A stretch of DNA of 64,000 nt from an uncultured Clostridia bacterium. GTDB taxonomy: Bacteria > Bacillota > Clostridia > TANB77 > CAG-508. Both the position numbers and the translations under genes were made by a program. The DNA is taken from NCBI GenBank assembly GCA_934168365.1, contig CAKPNJ010000005.1:1-64000 (forward strand), in the 5' to 3' direction. The notes below the pieces were generated by a model. The model ran no database searches. It worked only from the letters and a program-made list of their open reading frames with translations, and had not been told where the DNA came from. Of this stretch, positions 61,466 to 64,000 are shown piece after piece; position 1 is the stretch's first letter, and the number at the start of each line of letters is the position of its first letter.

Positions 61466-61739
61466 GTGTAATAATTCTATTTTTAATAGATGGGATTATT
61501 ACACCTAATTCACTTTAGCTCTCTCCCTCTGGTTTCTGCTTGGTAATTGCTAAAGTGAATACCAAAAAGCATAATTGCTTTTTGGTTGTGAGTAAAAAAT
61601 CTATTTTTTTACTCACATTCATAAAAATTGCGACAAGCAAATTTTTATGAAAAACCTAAAATGCAGTTAAGCAGTTTTAGGTTTTGGGGTGTGGGGTTGT
61701 AAACCCCTGCCACACAGACAAACTTGTTTGTCTAGTGTG
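61466..61739 (+). repeat. Array of eight consecutive hairpins ending in oriT
   Basis: Successive stems almost without gaps: 61466-61504 (GTGTAATAAT), 61508-61560 (ATTCACTTTAGC), 61561-61586 (ACCAAAAAGCA), 61588-61616 (GTGAGTAAAAAA), 61618-61651 (TTCATAAAAATT), 61651-61685 (AAAACCTAAAA), 61689-61715 (GTGTGGGGTT) and 61711-61739 (CACACAGACAAA). The stems differ in sequence. The last two compete for CACAC at 61711-61715. They could fold as RNA or as single-stranded DNA in transfer. Confidence 0.85.
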
Positions 61740-61745
61740 TTAGAC
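61711..61745 (+). other. MobV-type oriT
   Basis: The inverted repeat CACACAGACAAA ... TTTGTCTAGTGTG is followed by TTAGAC. TAGTGTG|TTA matches the nick region of pMV158 (TAGTGTG|TTA), and the repeat ends at the same G. Nicking is predicted between 61739 and 61740. The cognate MobV gene starts 49 nt downstream. Confidence 0.8.
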
Positions 61746-61787
61746 ATTGAAACAATATCTCGAGCAAAGAAGGAGGTGCATGGAGAT

Positions 61788-63035
61788 ATGAGTTATGCTA
61801 TTGTAAGAAATGAAAAATTAACACGAGCAGAGATAAATGGAAAAGGAACTCACAATGATAGAAAAGCAAAAAATCATACTAATAAAGATATTGATCCTAC
61901 AAGAACACATTTGAATTATTATATTAAGAAAAACAAACTAACATATACAAAAGAATTTGATAAATATATGAAAGAGAATAATTTACAAAGTCATCTTCGT
62001 AGTAATAGTATAATAATGTGCCAAATGGTGTTCACTTCTGACCAAGCTTTTTTTGATAAAATTGGAGAAAAAGAAACAAAAAGATATTTTAATGAATGTT
62101 ATAAATTTATCTGCAATTACAAAAGTCTTGGAGAAAAGAATATAATATCAGCAGTTGTGCATTTAGATGAAGGTTCTCCACACATGCACTTAATGTTTGT
62201 TCCTGTTGTCCATACAAAAGATAAAGACGGCAATAATATTGATAAAATCTGTAGCAGAGATTTTTGGAAAGGTCGAGATAGTTACAGAAAATTACAAGAC
62301 GCCTATTTTAATCATGTAAAATCAAAAGGTTTTGACCTAGAAAGAGGTATGTTTGTAGAGGATACTAATAGAAAGCATTATACTGTAGAAGAATATAAAA
62401 AGATTACAAACTATGATAATACTAAAAAAATTTTAAATGAAATAAAACTAGAACTACCAAACGTTCCAGATTTAACTGATATTAGTAAATTCTCACGAAA
62501 GAGAGATGAGAAAATATTAGAAGAAATTATAAAACCTAAAGATGAATTAATTAAAGAATTATACAAAGATAACTTAGCATTGCATAAAGAATTATCGAAA
62601 CAATCAAAAGTCATTGGCGAAGCAGAAAAATACCAAAAAGAAAGAGATTCTATAATTGCAGATAATGAGAAATTAAATAATAAAGTTAATGACTTGGAAA
62701 ATGAATATAAAAGAAAAAGCAGTAATCTTGATTTTGATTACAATAATAGAAAAACTGAATTAGAACAAGAATTTCAAAATAAGGAATTTAACATTGAATA
62801 TAAATATAAAAGTAAAATTAGGGAATTAGAGAAAGAAAATAATCGTTTATACAAAATTATTGATAAGTTTTATGAAACTGTTGATAAATTTATAATTTGG
62901 ATTTGCAAGAAATTAGGTTTAGGCGAATCTAAAGAATTAATTAAGGATTTTCAAGAAGAAACCCGTACTTTTATTGACCCTGTAAAACAATTAGAACATG
63001 AAGAAAGAGAAAAAGAATGGGGCTTAGAAAGATAA
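61788..63035 (+). CDS. MobV-family relaxase (Pre/Mob)
   Basis: The protein has 415 residues and nicks and binds one strand at oriT for mobilization. MSYAIVRNEKLTR is the typical start. HNDRKAKNHTNKDID with TRTHLNYY gives motif I, and the metal site HLDEGSPHMHLMF is at about residues 124-136. A long coiled coil (about 240-370) leads to a short hydrophobic helix (FIIWICKKLG) and a charged end. ATG 61788 is preceded by AAGGAGGTG. oriT lies just upstream, as in pMV158-type modules. Confidence 0.93.
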   Translation: MSYAIVRNEKLTRAEINGKGTHNDRKAKNHTNKDIDPTRTHLNYYIKKNKLTYTKEFDKYMKENNLQSHLRSNSIIMCQMVFTSDQAFFDKIGEKETKRYFNECYKFICNYKSLGEKNIISAVVHLDEGSPHMHLMFVPVVHTKDKDGNNIDKICSRDFWKGRDSYRKLQDAYFNHVKSKGFDLERGMFVEDTNRKHYTVEEYKKITNYDNTKKILNEIKLELPNVPDLTDISKFSRKRDEKILEEIIKPKDELIKELYKDNLALHKELSKQSKVIGEAEKYQKERDSIIADNEKLNNKVNDLENEYKRKSSNLDFDYNNRKTELEQEFQNKEFNIEYKYKSKIRELEKENNRLYKIIDKFYETVDKFIIWICKKLGLGESKELIKDFQEETRTFIDPVKQLEHEEREKEWGLER

Positions 63036-63040
63036 TATAA

Positions 63041-63091
63041 AAACAAAGAAGTAGGGAGTGTGTATTATCACTTTCTCCCCACCTCTTTGTT
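63041..63091. terminator. Hairpin between mobV and cargo gene
   Basis: AACAAAGAAGTAGGG and CCCCACCTCTTTGTT can pair with small bulges. No T run is on the + side. Confidence 0.5.
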
Positions 63092-63109
63092 AGAGGGCTC
63101 TATGAGCCA

Positions 63110-63466
63110 TTACTCTATAACCGTGTCACCTTCTTCGAGAGGCTGCCAGTTGCCTCTACGAGTCCTAACGACTCTGTTCCATCCGTTACATTCCATGTTG
63201 CTGATGAGAGTAGTATACTCAGGAAATTCTTTCTTAACCTCTTCCAGAGTGTATACCTTACCAAAGTAAGTATACCTAGAATAGTTTTTGCGCTCTCCTG
63301 TCAACAGTTCTCCCTCAACAACAGTCTGTACCTGATCAAAGAAACGGTAGGCAAATGCCTCCTTGGGAACGGTTACCAGTTCAGGCTTCCGCTCTGCGAT
63401 TTCCTCATGAGAGTATTCGCTAAAAAAAATGCCAGGATACGAAAATTCAACAAAGTGCTTTAACAT
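63110..63466 (-). CDS. Cargo protein of unknown function, GC-richer
   Basis: The protein has 118 residues on the minus strand. GGAGG lies at proper distance before ATG. It is globular, without a membrane helix, with segments IPKEAFAYRFFDQ-like, YFGKVYTLEEVKKEFPEY and LISNMECNGWNRVVRTRRGNWQPL. GC content is well above the window average and codons such as CTG, CGG and ACC are frequent, indicating different origin. Similar proteins occur on mobile elements of gut Firmicutes as far as I recall, with no known function. Confidence 0.8.
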   Translation of the reverse strand: MLKHFVEFSYPGIFFSEYSHEEIAERKPELVTVPKEAFAYRFFDQVQTVVEGELLTGERKNYSRYTYFGKVYTLEEVKKEFPEYTTLISNMECNGWNRVVRTRRGNWQPLEEGDTVIE

Positions 63467-63623
63467 AGAAAATCCTCCGTTCTGCTATACATAGCATCTT
63501 ATAAATTATTAGTACAAAAGTACCTATGTACATTATACTACAAATTAACATAAATTGCAAATTTGACTTTTCCAAAAGAACAACATGGTTATACTGTATT
63601 TTATTATATAACGCATAACCATT

Positions 63624-64000
63624 TTATTTATATTTTAGACCCTTTCTTAATAAACTTAATACTTCCATAAGATAATTATATGAATATCTATCTAATGTAA
63701 TTTGGCTATTTCTATATTCCTTATAATCATTTTTATGATTAAATATTGCATTATACATATCTAAGAGTTGCTTTTTAAAACTTTCATCTGAAATTTTCCC
63801 GTCTGTATCTTTATTCATATAATAGTTTAATCCTTCTTTTGCAACATCTATTTTATTGATAACTTCAAAAAATTTATTATATCCGTTTCCGTTTATAATA
63901 TCTAGGTATAGTTTTAAATCAATTACTTTAATACCTAGTAATATTGGTAAAAAGAAAACCTTAATTAATTCTTTACCATTTTCCTCTCCAAATCTAAAAC
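63624..64000 (-). CDS. Partial protein of unknown function (5' end outside window)
   Basis: The minus-strand frame is open to the window edge. About 125 codons are visible. The visible part has a hydrophobic segment (VFFLPILLGIKVIDLKLYL), then polar helical sequence with FFEVINKIDVAKEGLNYYMNKD and a Tyr/Asn/Lys-rich C terminus. AT content is again very high, unlike the neighbour. An internal ATG at 63818 is not likely to be the start, since the frame runs through. The family is not recognised. Confidence 0.6.
   Translation of the reverse strand, partial: FRFGEENGKELIKVFFLPILLGIKVIDLKLYLDIINGNGYNKFFEVINKIDVAKEGLNYYMNKDTDGKISDESFKKQLLDMYNAIFNHKNDYKEYRNSQITLDRYSYNYLMEVLSLLRKGLKYK

Larger units (their letters stand above)
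61008..64000. mobile_element. Integrated mobilizable element (left end in window)
   Basis: The span holds a pMV158-like oriT, a MobV relaxase, a GC-richer cargo gene and an unrelated partial gene. It starts where the CotJC homology breaks off. No conjugation machinery or integrase is visible in this part, so the element would need a helper. The right end lies outside the window. The exact left border is unknown, within about 60975-61030. Confidence 0.65.

Noticed and set aside
61466..61739. CRISPR array reading of the hairpin region
   Set aside because: The units have different sequences and lengths and are each self-complementary; there is no repeated direct repeat with spacers.

Overview
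The window is about 30% GC and reads as a chromosomal segment of an anaerobic, spore-forming clostridial Firmicute, most like the uncultured gut Clostridia. The sequence-level reasons are the spoIIAA-spoIIAB-sigF cluster followed by spoIID and a SpoIIQ-type M23 protein, a CotJC-like spore coat gene, a T-box leader before valS, class B sortase, AddA, IreB, MrnC, RbgA and LexA of Firmicute type, A-rich codon use (AGA for Arg, GCA for Ala), frequent TTG/GTG starts, and strong sigma-A-like promoters (TTGACA/TATAAT, 16-17 bp spacing). Most genes lie on the + strand.

Layout. 1-4.4 kb: the 3' end of a large repeat-rich surface protein with a von Willebrand A domain, then membrane or zincin-like proteins of unknown role. 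4.5-7.5 kb: T-box and valS. 7.7-11.1 kb: sporulation cluster. 11.2-12.6 kb: TM2 and DUF2752 membrane proteins and sortase B. 12.7-16.4 kb: addA. 16.4-18 kb: a pilin-like/FGE-fold surface protein. 18.2-21.7 kb: dnaE. 21.9-23.4 kb: a second pilin-like protein and a G5/SH3/glucosaminidase autolysin. 23.5-27.3 kb: an unusual three-gene set (pilin-like two-TM protein, TadZ/CpaE-like ATPase with two AT-hooks, GAF plus degenerate GGDEF protein). 27.4-32.3 kb: ireB, ruvX, DUF1292, CYTH, HD, deoxyribosyltransferase-like, rbgA (frameshifted in its first codons), mrnC. 32.3-48.6 kb: tRNA-Glu, recN, lysS, site-2 protease, tsaD, phosphoesterase, tig-clpP-clpX-lexA, mreB, a third pilin-like protein with GLUG-type repeats, and an acyl-CoA ligase.

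49.7-50.7 kb is the most striking stretch. A CAT-anticodon tRNA is followed by a tRNA-Tyr(GTA) gene whose anticodon is interrupted by a 225-nt group I intron, and 69 nt downstream lies a freestanding gene resembling PD-(D/E)XK endonucleases of the group I intron-homing type. An XRE regulator, a 29-aa micro-ORF and a membrane/TPR gene set follow. 53.6-60.6 kb carries a GT51 glycosyltransferase, an MFS transporter, glucan phosphorylase, a pyruvate kinase lacking its C-terminal domain, and a DUF2974 hydrolase.

From about 61.0 kb to the window end lies a mobilizable element. It has apparently separated the 3' half of a CotJC/manganese-catalase-like gene from its 5' half. It carries an array of eight consecutive hairpins ending in a pMV158-like oriT, a MobV relaxase, a GC-richer cargo gene and a partial gene at the edge. 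The functional pairings (T-box with valS, clpP with clpX, SpoIIAA/AB with SigF, oriT with MobV) are well supported; the roles of the surface and membrane proteins are inferred only from domain content.
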